Shown piece after piece: positions 1 through 6,895 of a stretch of 11,796 bases of DNA (positions are counted from its first letter, which is position 1; each line of letters begins with the position of its first letter). The stretch comes from J014 sp964486055. Lineage in GTDB: Bacteria; Acidobacteriota; Blastocatellia; Pyrinomonadales; Pyrinomonadaceae. The position numbers were made by a program, and so were the translations under genes. The stretch lies in the NCBI GenBank assembly GCA_964486055.1, contig CAZALE010000018.1, positions 1 through 11,796 of the forward strand, given 5' to 3'. Below the pieces are notes generated by a model. It saw only the letters and a program-made list of their open reading frames with translations. It had not been told where the DNA came from and ran no database searches.

Positions 1-3000
1 CTCGCCCAGACGGGAACTGGTTCCATAAATGGATCTATTCTGGATCCGCAAGGAGCGTTTGTGGCAGGTGCTACTGTTACCTTAGAAAACAAAGAAAGAG
101 CTTTTTCCCGCACTACGACTACTAACGAGTCTGGTGCTTTTTCTTTTCCCGGCATCCCTCCAGGAGAATACGACCTGACCGTGGAGGCAACTGGGTTTAA
201 AAAAGCAGTGCAAAGAATAAAGGTAGTGGTTGATACTCCGATAAACTTATCCATAAATTTGGAAGTAGGTGGTAAAGAGCAAACTGTTATTGTCAGCGGG
301 AATACAGCTGAAGCATTGCTTAACACTCAAGATGCAACGGTAGGTAATACATTCGTAGAACAACAAGTAACTCAATTACCGACTGAAGCACGCGACATTA
401 TAAATTTACTTTCTCTTCAACCGGGCGTTACACGGGATGGCTATGTAGTTGGGAATCGTAGCGACCAATCCAATATCACTCTTGATGGGGTAGACATAAA
501 TGAAGCTCAAACAAATGATATTTTCTCACCTGTGCTTCGCCTAAACTCAGAGGCTATAGAAGAATTTCGCGTGACGACCACAACGGCGAACGCCAATCAA
601 GGACGCTCCTCAGGAGCACAAGTCTCATTAGTGACTAAAAGAGGTACTAATGAGTTCAAGGGAGCACTATTTCTAGTGGGACGCAGAACTCAATGGGCAG
701 CTAACAATTTCTTCAACAATCGTTCCGGAGTCCCTAGGGAAAAGTTTGATAAAAACGTTTACGGCGGGGCGATTGGCGGCCCGATAATTAAGGATAAGTT
801 GTTCTTCTTCTACAGTTATGAGGGCGAAAAAACTGTCAGGGGTGAAACAGCAATCAGAGTCGTTCCTTTACCAAACCTTGGACAAGGTATTGTCAGGTTT
901 TTGAATACTAATGGCCAGGTAGTCCAAATCACCTGTGGGGAGTTGGCAACCATCTTTCCTGCCGTGGTAACGTCTCCAGGTAATGCCTGCAATCCAGCTG
1001 CATTGGCTGTCTTAGCCCAAGCTGCTTCGAAGTATCCATATAACAATTTCGACGTAGGCGATAGCACGGCTGGGCAGCTGTTAAATACCGCTGGATATCG
1101 TTTCAACTCCGATAATAAGATTAACAACAACTCTCATGTGCTAAGACTTGACTGGAATATCAACTCATCTCAACAGTTGTTCTTCCGTGGAAATTACATA
1201 TACGACGTGCAGACTTTCGCACCTCAATTTCCTGATACGCCAAAGCCTCGCTTGTGGTCTCACCCAACGGGCTTCGTTGTAGGCCATACCTGGACCGTAA
1301 CAAACAACATAGTTAACAACTTCCGCCTAGGTCTTACAAGAGAATCTTTCAGCCAACAGGGCGATTCAGCAGAAAATGCTATATCGTTTCGCTTCATATA
1401 TTCACCCAGGATATTCTCGCGCACCATTTCTCGTACAACCCCTGTTTACAACATAACAGACGATGTTTCATGGATATGGGGTAGACATACTTTTCAATTC
1501 GGAACCAACATCCGACTAATTCGTAATCAACGTCAAAGTTTCGCAAATGCATTTGATTCTGCAATAACCAACCCATCATTCTACCCATCCGGCGGCCAAT
1601 CTGTGTCGAATCCTATAAATGCCTATCTCAATGCCAATAGAGGATATGGCATCGCCAGTTCTTCAGTAAGTCCGGTTCAAAATGCGGTGACGGCGATCAT
1701 TGGGCGTTACACTCAGTACCAAGCCAATTTCACTTTCAATCGCCAAGGGCAACTACTTTCTGCCGGTACCCCGAGTGACCGCGAATTCCGAACAGAAGAG
1801 TACGACTTCTACGTACAAGACATTTGGAAGGTGTTTTCAAATCTCACACTCACGATCGGTCTAAGATATGGTCTAAGCCGACCGGTTTATGAAGCTCAGG
1901 GATATGAAACGAAACCGACGATTCCTCTAGGCGAATACTTCAGGAGACGCGCAGAAGCCGCTGCGAGAGGACAAGTTTATGATGATCCGATAGTGATTGA
2001 TTTATCCGGACCTAAAAACGGACGAACCCCATTGTATAACTGGGATAGAAATAATTTCCAACCTCGCATAGCAGTCGCTTGGTCTCCAGATTTTGGAGAT
2101 AACTGGTTTGGGCGATTAATTGGCCGCGAAGGAAAGTCTGTTATACGAGGGGGATTTGGAATATTCAACGATTATTTCGGGCAGCAAATAGCAGTTCGCT
2201 TTGACCTGAATAATACTCTTGGATTTTCATCCGCCTCACTAATAAGAGCAAACTTTTACAACCTTACCACTAATCCAGGACCACTGTTTACTGGATTTAA
2301 TCAATCCGTAAGAACGCTACCTAATATCACAGTTCCCAGTAGCATAAGCTTTCCAAGACAACAGCCGAACAGGACCTATCCAACCTCAATAGAAGGTGGT
2401 TTAGATTCAGATCTTCAGGCGCCAATCCATTACACGTGGAATCTGACTTATGAAAGAACTTTACCTGGTGGATTCATAATAAGCGCGTCTTATTTAGGGC
2501 GTGCTGCAAGACACCTGTTGCAAGCCAGAGACGTCGCCGCTCCAGCAAATTATCGTGACCCAATTTCGGGTATGGATTGGTACACTGCCGCAACTCAGCT
2601 TGAAATACTCAGGCAAAGAGGAGTCCCGGTGAACAATGTTCCTGCTATTCCATATTTTGAAAATGTATTCCCAGGCATTGGCGCCATACTTGGATGCCCT
2701 GGAGCGAATTCCACACAGGTTGTCTATTCACTGGTCTACACCGGTCCAGGTGGCTGCGGAACGGATTATGGTAATGATTGGACCAGCGTGCAGTTGGAGC
2801 TTTCATACTTTTCATCACGCTTCCCCAACAGACATATATTCTATCAACCTCAATACGGTACCTACGGTGCTTGGAGCACGATCGGCAGATCCGATTATCA
2901 CGGTGGTACTTTGACCATTCGCCAGAGATTACAGGACAGAATTACATTTGACTTCAACTACACTCTATCCAAATCGATGGACGAAGGTTCAGGTCTGCAA

Positions 3001-3699
3001 ACGGATTTTGTAACCTCCGGTGCAGGATTCATTCTGAATCCATTCAGACAACGTGACATGTACGCTTTGTCCGATTTCGACATGAAACACATAATCAATG
3101 CAAATGCTATAGTTCAGCTGCCATTTGGAAAGGGCCAACCATTCTTCAGTAACGCAGGTAAGTTGCTGAACTTCCTGATTGGCGGATGGCAAGTCACAGC
3201 TATATATCGCTATAACTCAGGCACTCCGATACCAGCACCCTATGACGACACGAGATGGGCCACAAACTGGAATGTCCAAAGTTACACGACCAGAACAAAA
3301 AACATAAAACCCTGCCCGACTCGTGGCGGTAAGTTGTTCGGTTGCAATACGGTCGAAGCCTACCGTAGCTTCCGCAATGCTTACCCAGGTGAAACTGGAG
3401 ACAGAAACGTCTTCAGAGGACCTGGCTTCTGGGTTCTTGACATGGGCTTTGGAAAAACATTTGATATGCCTTGGAGTGAAGAACACAAACTGCAATTCCG
3501 TTGGGAGATATTCAATCTGACTAATACTCAGAAAATGGGCGACATAGACTCAAGCCGCTCTGGATATGGACTTGCGCTCGACCCAGCTGGAACAGCTATA
3601 AGCCCACCAGTGAATCCACCGACCAATTGGTCAAACTTTATAGGTATCCAAGGCTCACCACGTAGCATGCAGTTTGTGTTGAGATATACGTTCAAGTAA
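1..3699 (+). CDS. Oar-like TonB-dependent outer-membrane receptor, 5'-partial
   Basis: Outer-membrane beta-barrel protein, probably for TonB-driven uptake of a large or scarce substrate; the ligand cannot be told from sequence. The reading frame is open from base 1, so the gene begins outside the window; the GTG at 61 is only an internal Val codon. The first codons read LAQTGTGSINGSILDPQGA, which looks like a signal-peptidase site (LAQ) followed at once by a carboxypeptidase-regulatory-like beta-sandwich (about bases 10-300). A plug domain follows (about 340-670, with LPTEARDIINLLSLQPGV and DGVDIN), then a long barrel. Barrel hallmarks include the strand ending LFFFYSYEG, the LNFLIGGWQV segment, and a C-terminal aromatic strand (MQFVLRYTFK) ending in Lys one residue after the usual Phe. 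All six cysteines fall in three close pairs. About 1,233 residues are present, usual for the Oar-like group. No TonB box was identified. A strong terminator isolates it from msrA. Confidence 0.93.
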   Translation, partial: LAQTGTGSINGSILDPQGAFVAGATVTLENKERAFSRTTTTNESGAFSFPGIPPGEYDLTVEATGFKKAVQRIKVVVDTPINLSINLEVGGKEQTVIVSGNTAEALLNTQDATVGNTFVEQQVTQLPTEARDIINLLSLQPGVTRDGYVVGNRSDQSNITLDGVDINEAQTNDIFSPVLRLNSEAIEEFRVTTTTANANQGRSSGAQVSLVTKRGTNEFKGALFLVGRRTQWAANNFFNNRSGVPREKFDKNVYGGAIGGPIIKDKLFFFYSYEGEKTVRGETAIRVVPLPNLGQGIVRFLNTNGQVVQITCGELATIFPAVVTSPGNACNPAALAVLAQAASKYPYNNFDVGDSTAGQLLNTAGYRFNSDNKINNNSHVLRLDWNINSSQQLFFRGNYIYDVQTFAPQFPDTPKPRLWSHPTGFVVGHTWTVTNNIVNNFRLGLTRESFSQQGDSAENAISFRFIYSPRIFSRTISRTTPVYNITDDVSWIWGRHTFQFGTNIRLIRNQRQSFANAFDSAITNPSFYPSGGQSVSNPINAYLNANRGYGIASSSVSPVQNAVTAIIGRYTQYQANFTFNRQGQLLSAGTPSDREFRTEEYDFYVQDIWKVFSNLTLTIGLRYGLSRPVYEAQGYETKPTIPLGEYFRRRAEAAARGQVYDDPIVIDLSGPKNGRTPLYNWDRNNFQPRIAVAWSPDFGDNWFGRLIGREGKSVIRGGFGIFNDYFGQQIAVRFDLNNTLGFSSASLIRANFYNLTTNPGPLFTGFNQSVRTLPNITVPSSISFPRQQPNRTYPTSIEGGLDSDLQAPIHYTWNLTYERTLPGGFIISASYLGRAARHLLQARDVAAPANYRDPISGMDWYTAATQLEILRQRGVPVNNVPAIPYFENVFPGIGAILGCPGANSTQVVYSLVYTGPGGCGTDYGNDWTSVQLELSYFSSRFPNRHIFYQPQYGTYGAWSTIGRSDYHGGTLTIRQRLQDRITFDFNYTLSKSMDEGSGLQTDFVTSGAGFILNPFRQRDMYALSDFDMKHIINANAIVQLPFGKGQPFFSNAGKLLNFLIGGWQVTAIYRYNSGTPIPAPYDDTRWATNWNVQSYTTRTKNIKPCPTRGGKLFGCNTVEAYRSFRNAYPGETGDRNVFRGPGFWVLDMGFGKTFDMPWSEEHKLQFRWEIFNLTNTQKMGDIDSSRSGYGLALDPAGTAISPPVNPPTNWSNFIGIQGSPRSMQFVLRYTFK

Positions 3700-3715
3700 T
3701 CTCTGTTTAAAAAAG

Positions 3716-3759
3716 AAAACAGGGGGCGCACTTCTGTGTGCTCCCTGTTTTATTTTATT
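3716..3759 (+). terminator. Rho-independent terminator after the TonB-dependent receptor
   Basis: A 16-bp stem (AAAACAGGGGGCGCAC at 3716-3731 with 3736-3751) contains only two G-U wobbles and closes on a TTCT loop. It is followed by a T-rich tail (ATTTTATT) to 3759. It starts 17 bases past the receptor stop codon. The A-rich left flank makes it potentially active on the minus strand too, but no minus-strand gene ends here. CTGTTT at 3703-3708 could pair with AAACAG at 3717-3722 and compete slightly with the stem. Confidence 0.93.
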
Positions 3760-3874
3760 GTCAATAGCCTTGTCCGCGTCGAAATGCGGCCAGAGAACGA
3801 GGCTGGTAAGGCAATTACTGCACTTTCACTTGCACTTGACTTGGATCAATGTATTTCAGTTCGTGTATTGGCAC

Positions 3875-3924
3875 TGTAGGTTTTCTTTGACCCAATGTTT
3901 GACTTAATCGACCTACAAAGAAAA
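3875..3924. repeat. Two interleaved inverted repeats upstream of msrA
   Basis: TGTAGGT (3875-3881) is the exact reverse complement of ACCTACA (3911-3917), and TTTTCTTTG (3881-3889) is the exact reverse complement of CAAAGAAAA (3916-3924). The arms occur in the order A, B, A', B' and overlap by one or two bases, so the two full stems cannot form together. A TTTGAC direct repeat (3886-3891 and 3898-3903) lies inside. The block overlaps the proposed msrA promoter, so it may be a regulator binding site or alternative RNA structure in read-through transcripts. The complementarity is seen; any function is inferred. Confidence 0.5.
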
Positions 3925-3928
3925 TAAT
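3899..3928 (+). promoter_or_regulatory. Candidate sigma70-type promoter of msrA-aminotransferase unit
   Basis: TTGACT (3899-3904, five of six consensus bases) and AATAAT (3923-3928, five of six) are separated by 18 bases. Transcription would begin about seven bases past the -10 box, at or next to the A of the msrA ATG (3936). This would make the mRNA nearly leaderless, in keeping with the lack of a Shine-Dalgarno sequence. Called from consensus only; AT-rich DNA yields chance matches. Confidence 0.5.
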
Positions 3929-3935
3929 CAAGCTT

Positions 3936-4499
3936 ATGGAAGAAAAAAAACTCGAAGTAGCAACGCTAGGCGGTGGTTGTTTTTGGTGTATGGAAGCAGT
4001 CTTCGATGATCTTGAAGGAGTCGAAGATGTTGTTTCTGGTTATTCAGGTGGTCATAAAGAAAATCCGACATACCAAGAAGTTTGCACCGGCACGACAGGT
4101 CATGCTGAAGTAGTTCAGATCAAATTTGATCCTGATGTCATATCTTACGCTGATATATTGAGAGTTTTCTTTTCAGTGCACGATCCTACCACATTGAATC
4201 GTCAGGGGAACGACATTGGTACACAATACAGATCTGTGATCTTTTATCATTCGGAGAAGCAAAAGCGCGAGGCTGAAAAAATAATCTCTGAGATAACTGA
4301 AGCACGAATCTATGATAATCCGATAGTGACTGAGGTAACCGCATTTAAGAACTTCTATCCAGCCGAAGATTACCATCAAGAATATTTTGCTAAGAATCCA
4401 TACCAACCTTACTGTATGACTGTTGTGGCACCAAAAGTAGCCAAGTTTAGAAAGCAGTTTGCCGAAAGACTAAAAAGAAAAAGCGCTGGAAACATATGA
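3936..4499 (+). CDS. msrA: Peptide-methionine (S)-S-oxide reductase MsrA
   Basis: Reduces the S-epimer of methionine sulfoxide, free or in proteins, using thioredoxin as the usual final reductant; no signal peptide, so cytoplasmic. The 187-residue length is normal for a single-domain MsrA. The signature GGGCFWCMEAVF carries the catalytic Cys15, with a second cysteine at 18. Other family blocks are GYSGGHKENPTYQEVCTGTTGHAEVV (about 35-60), GTQYRS (95-100) and DYHQEYF (145-151). Cys160 in the tail segment YQPYC is placed like the resolving cysteine of other MsrA proteins. No MsrB domain is fused and no msrB is nearby. The ATG has no recognisable Shine-Dalgarno sequence but sits where a transcript from the upstream promoter would start. 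The stop overlaps the next start as ATGA, implying translational coupling to the aminotransferase. Confidence 0.96.
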   Translation: MEEKKLEVATLGGGCFWCMEAVFDDLEGVEDVVSGYSGGHKENPTYQEVCTGTTGHAEVVQIKFDPDVISYADILRVFFSVHDPTTLNRQGNDIGTQYRSVIFYHSEKQKREAEKIISEITEARIYDNPIVTEVTAFKNFYPAEDYHQEYFAKNPYQPYCMTVVAPKVAKFRKQFAERLKRKSAGNI

Positions 4500-5680
4500 A
4501 AAATAGGCTGTCGGAAAAATCCCTGTCATTGACTGAATCGGTCATAAGAGAAATGTCGCGCGAGGCAAGTAAATACGGAGCAGTAAATTTAGGTCAGGGT
4601 TTTCCTGACTTTCCGGCTCCTGAGGAAATAAAACAGAAAGCCATAGAGGCAATCACTAATGATCATAATCAATATGCAATAACCTGGGGTGTAAAAGAAT
4701 TTCGTGATCAGATAGCCCAGAAAACAAAACGTTTTCTAGGGCTTGATGTAGATCCTGAAAATGAAGTAACAGTTACTTGTGGCTCGACTGAAGGCATGAT
4801 AGCGGCCATGTTAGCTTGCGTAAATAAGGGTGAAGAAGTTATACTCTTCGAACCCTTCTACGAAAATTATGCTCCCGATGCGATTTTATCTGATGCCAAA
4901 CCGGTTCATGTTCCACTCTATCAGGCCAACGATCATTGGTATTTTGACGAACATGAATTGCGATCAGCTTTCAATAAAAATACAAAAGCCATAATAATTT
5001 GTAATCCAAATAATCCTACTGGTAAGGTGTTCACCCGATCTGAGATGGAATTCATAGCTGAGCTTTGTCAAGAATTTGACGCTCTGTGTTTTACAGATGA
5101 AATATACGAACACATAATTTATAACGATGATGGGGTGCAGAGAGAACATATTTGCATGGCTACGCTCGATGGTATGAAGGATAGAACCGTAGTTGTTAAT
5201 TCATTGTCTAAGACATATTCTGTTACAGGTTGGAGAGTTGGATATGTAATCGCCCCGGCTGACATAACAAATGCAATTCGTAAAGTCCATGATTTTTTGA
5301 CTGTAGGAGCACCGAACTGCCTTCAACACGCTGGGGCTCATGCCATGCAACTACCGGATAGCTACTACCAACAATTGCAAGCTGAATATCAGAGAAAAAG
5401 AGACTTTATAGTTCCAGTCTTAAAAAGTGTTGGCTTCAAATGTGCCCATCCAGAAGGTGCATATTACGTTATGACGGATATATCCGACTTTGGTTTCAAT
5501 GATGATTTTGAATTTACAAAGTTTTTGATTCGAGAAATTGGAGTTGCCGTAGTTCCTGGATCATCCTTTTATCAGCATAAAAACTTAGGGAAACAACAAG
5601 TAAGATTTTGTTTCTGTAAGAAAGATGAAACACTCCAAGAAGCCGCGAATCGACTCCAAAAATTGAAACAGCTTCACTGA
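4496..5680 (+). CDS. PLP-dependent class I/II aminotransferase, methionine/kynurenine aminotransferase-like
   Basis: Cytoplasmic fold-type I aminotransferase of 394 residues, the normal length. The N-terminal block NLGQGFPDFP (31-40) and the overall order of motifs match the kynurenine aminotransferase/glutamine transaminase K/YbdL-type methionine aminotransferase group. Visible PLP-site features are NPNNPTG (170-176, Asn173), DEIYEH (201-206, Asp201 and Tyr204), the Schiff-base lysine Lys239 in SLSKTYSVTGWRVGY, and Arg370 in VRFCFCK, the expected substrate-carboxylate binder. No signal peptide. It overlaps msrA by four bases (ATGA) and lacks a strong ribosome binding site, so its translation probably depends on msrA. 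This pairing makes a role with methionine or its keto acid attractive, but that is inference; aromatic, glutamine or kynurenine substrates are equally compatible with the sequence. No obvious terminator follows. Confidence 0.9.
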   Translation: MKNRLSEKSLSLTESVIREMSREASKYGAVNLGQGFPDFPAPEEIKQKAIEAITNDHNQYAITWGVKEFRDQIAQKTKRFLGLDVDPENEVTVTCGSTEGMIAAMLACVNKGEEVILFEPFYENYAPDAILSDAKPVHVPLYQANDHWYFDEHELRSAFNKNTKAIIICNPNNPTGKVFTRSEMEFIAELCQEFDALCFTDEIYEHIIYNDDGVQREHICMATLDGMKDRTVVVNSLSKTYSVTGWRVGYVIAPADITNAIRKVHDFLTVGAPNCLQHAGAHAMQLPDSYYQQLQAEYQRKRDFIVPVLKSVGFKCAHPEGAYYVMTDISDFGFNDDFEFTKFLIREIGVAVVPGSSFYQHKNLGKQQVRFCFCKKDETLQEAANRLQKLKQLH

Positions 5681-5879
5681 AAATCTAATTTCATCGATCA
5701 AATAATTCCCTTGGCAAGTTTTATCCCTAAACTACGAGTTTAAGAAAATAATTGCAGCTAGTCTAGTAGAGAAGATTCAAAGCTCATAAAAGTTTTTGCA
5801 CTGGCAACCTTACTTAGGTGTTGTTCATTATTACGTTTGAACGTCTCACAAGGACAATTAGCAAAAGGAGAGGAGCAGT
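5681..5879. other. Intergenic region before the PDZ gene
   Basis: No gene seen. Small symmetric elements are present: TAAACT-ACG-AGTTTA (5728-5742), a 6-bp stem with no T tract, so not a convincing terminator, and ACGTT-TG-AACGT (5833-5844), a short dyad about 36 bases before the PDZ start that could be a regulator site. I could not find a -35/-10 pair good enough to call a promoter, although the gap and the strong ribosome binding site suggest one is here. Confidence 0.4.
5865..5875 (+). promoter_or_regulatory. Strong ribosome binding site of the PDZ gene
   Basis: AAGGAGAGGAG contains two Shine-Dalgarno cores. The first (GGAG ending at 5870) lies nine bases before the ATG at 5880 and the second (ending at 5875) four bases before it. 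It fixes the start codon and is the strongest such site in the window. Confidence 0.8.
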
Positions 5880-6701
5880 ATGAGAGTGAAACTATGCTTT
5901 TTGATGTTGCTTACGTTTATATTGGGCCAAGCGATCATTGCCCAAAAAATCGAGATTATGGGTTGGATGAGTAATAGTTATCTCGGAATTCAAATGACCG
6001 ACATAACTAAAGATAATTACTCGAAGTATGGATTAAATTCTGTTCAAGGTGTGGCTGTGGAAAAAGTCGTTGAAAACTCCCCCGCAGCCCAAGCAGGCTT
6101 AAAAGCCGGAGATGTTATCGTCAAGTTCAACAATGAGGAAGTAACAAGTGTAAGAAAATTGAAAAGATTAATTTCGGAGGTAGCTCCTGATCATCAGGTG
6201 AGGATAAAAATCCTTCGAAATGGGAGAGAGCAAGAATTGATCGCGACAATGGGCAAGCGCTCTTCCACAAATTTTCAGGGAGTAAAGCTTCAAATTCCTG
6301 ATATAGAAGAGCTAAGAAAGAGACTACCTAAATCTGAAGATGACACGTGGTTCGATTACTTGCTCAATAACAAGCGGTATATTGGAGTCAACGTAATGTC
6401 ATTGAATGATCAACTCGCAAACTACTTTGGCGTGAGCGATGGTAAAGGAGTGTTAGTAACTTACGTGGCTCCAAATTCTCCTGCGGCTAGGGCTGGTTTG
6501 CAAGCAGGAGATGTCATTGTAGAAATCGATGGGAAGGAAATTACCAGCGTCTTCGATTTGTCGAAAGCTATCAACAGCAATAAAGAAGGAAGCATAAAAA
6601 TAACCATTGTGCGCAATAAAGCTAAGCAAACTTTTGTTGTTACACCGGAAAACACCGAAAAAATGCCAGAAAAATTACTTGAAGATGCATCTGAATCCTG
6701 A
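5880..6701 (+). CDS. Secreted tandem-PDZ protein without a protease domain
   Basis: A 273-residue exported protein with two HtrA-like PDZ domains. Residues 1-21 form a signal peptide (basic MRVK, a hydrophobic run, cleavage probable after AIIA). PDZ1 spans about 34-127, with the carboxylate-binding loop at YLGI and the conserved NSPAAQAGLKAGDVIVKFN. PDZ2 spans about 166-256, with YIGV and NSPAARAGLQAGDVIVEIDGKEI. A charged linker (about 138-160) and an acidic tail follow or separate them. No trypsin-like GNSGG motif and no S41 or site-2 protease region is present. The protein therefore cannot be a DegP-type protease by itself. It more likely binds unfolded or C-terminal peptide segments in the periplasm, either as a chaperone or as an adaptor for a protease coded elsewhere (inference). 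The two PDZ domains resemble each other, suggesting an internal duplication. It stands alone, converging on the amidohydrolase gene. Confidence 0.88.
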   Translation: MRVKLCFLMLLTFILGQAIIAQKIEIMGWMSNSYLGIQMTDITKDNYSKYGLNSVQGVAVEKVVENSPAAQAGLKAGDVIVKFNNEEVTSVRKLKRLISEVAPDHQVRIKILRNGREQELIATMGKRSSTNFQGVKLQIPDIEELRKRLPKSEDDTWFDYLLNNKRYIGVNVMSLNDQLANYFGVSDGKGVLVTYVAPNSPAARAGLQAGDVIVEIDGKEITSVFDLSKAINSNKEGSIKITIVRNKAKQTFVVTPENTEKMPEKLLEDASES

Positions 6702-6732
6702 ATAATGCCAAGCTTTATAACGCCTAACCCGC

Positions 6733-6789
6733 GCTCATGCCTTGTCATCACTATTTGATCGTTAAATATTTCGATGATAAGGCATGAGC
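6733..6789. terminator. 17-bp stem-loop between convergent genes, possible bidirectional terminator
   Basis: GCTCATGCCTTGTCATC (6733-6749) pairs along its full length with 6773-6789, with one G-U wobble and a 23-base loop. It lies 31 bases beyond the PDZ stop and about 100 bases beyond the amidohydrolase stop on the other strand. Neither side carries a proper T tract (the plus side reads ATTATAATTATTTG), and the loop is long for an intrinsic terminator. It may therefore act as an mRNA 3'-end stabiliser or be a dispersed palindromic repeat. The structure is certain; the role is not. Confidence 0.6.
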
Positions 6790-6803
6790 ATTATAATTAT
6801 TTG

Positions 6804-6895
6804 ATAGGCTGGACGGCCATTTGCCAAAAAGAAAAGGATTTACTTAGAGTGATTTTGAGTCTCTACAAGATGAATCAGCGATTTATCCAGCCTAT
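6804..6895. repeat. 10-bp inverted repeat reaching into the amidohydrolase stop codon
   Basis: ATAGGCTGGA (6804-6813) is the exact reverse complement of TCCAGCCTAT (6886-6895), separated by 72 bases. The right arm covers the stop codon of the minus-strand gene (6892-6894). In the minus-strand transcript this would close a large loop over the 3' untranslated region, ahead of the 17-bp hairpin. Chance cannot be excluded at this length. Confidence 0.4.

Noticed and set aside
61..63. GTG at 61 as the start of the TonB-dependent receptor
   Set aside because: The frame is open back to base 1 and encodes the first strand of the regulatory-like domain and a probable signal cleavage site, so the gene starts outside the window.
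816..1588. Minus-strand open frames of 64-104 codons inside the receptor
   Set aside because: They lie wholly within a well-supported gene on the other strand, have no family resemblance and no ribosome binding site worth noting.
2636..2914. Plus-strand 92-codon frame inside the receptor
   Set aside because: It overlaps the receptor in another frame, with low-complexity translation and no known domain; it is a shadow frame.
5681..5700. Terminator directly after the aminotransferase gene
   Set aside because: The only symmetry (TGAAA with TTTCA) gives a five-pair AT stem without a T tract, too weak to call.
6461..6751. Minus-strand 96-codon frame opposite the end of the PDZ gene
   Set aside because: It is the complement of the second PDZ domain and shows no domain or start signal of its own.
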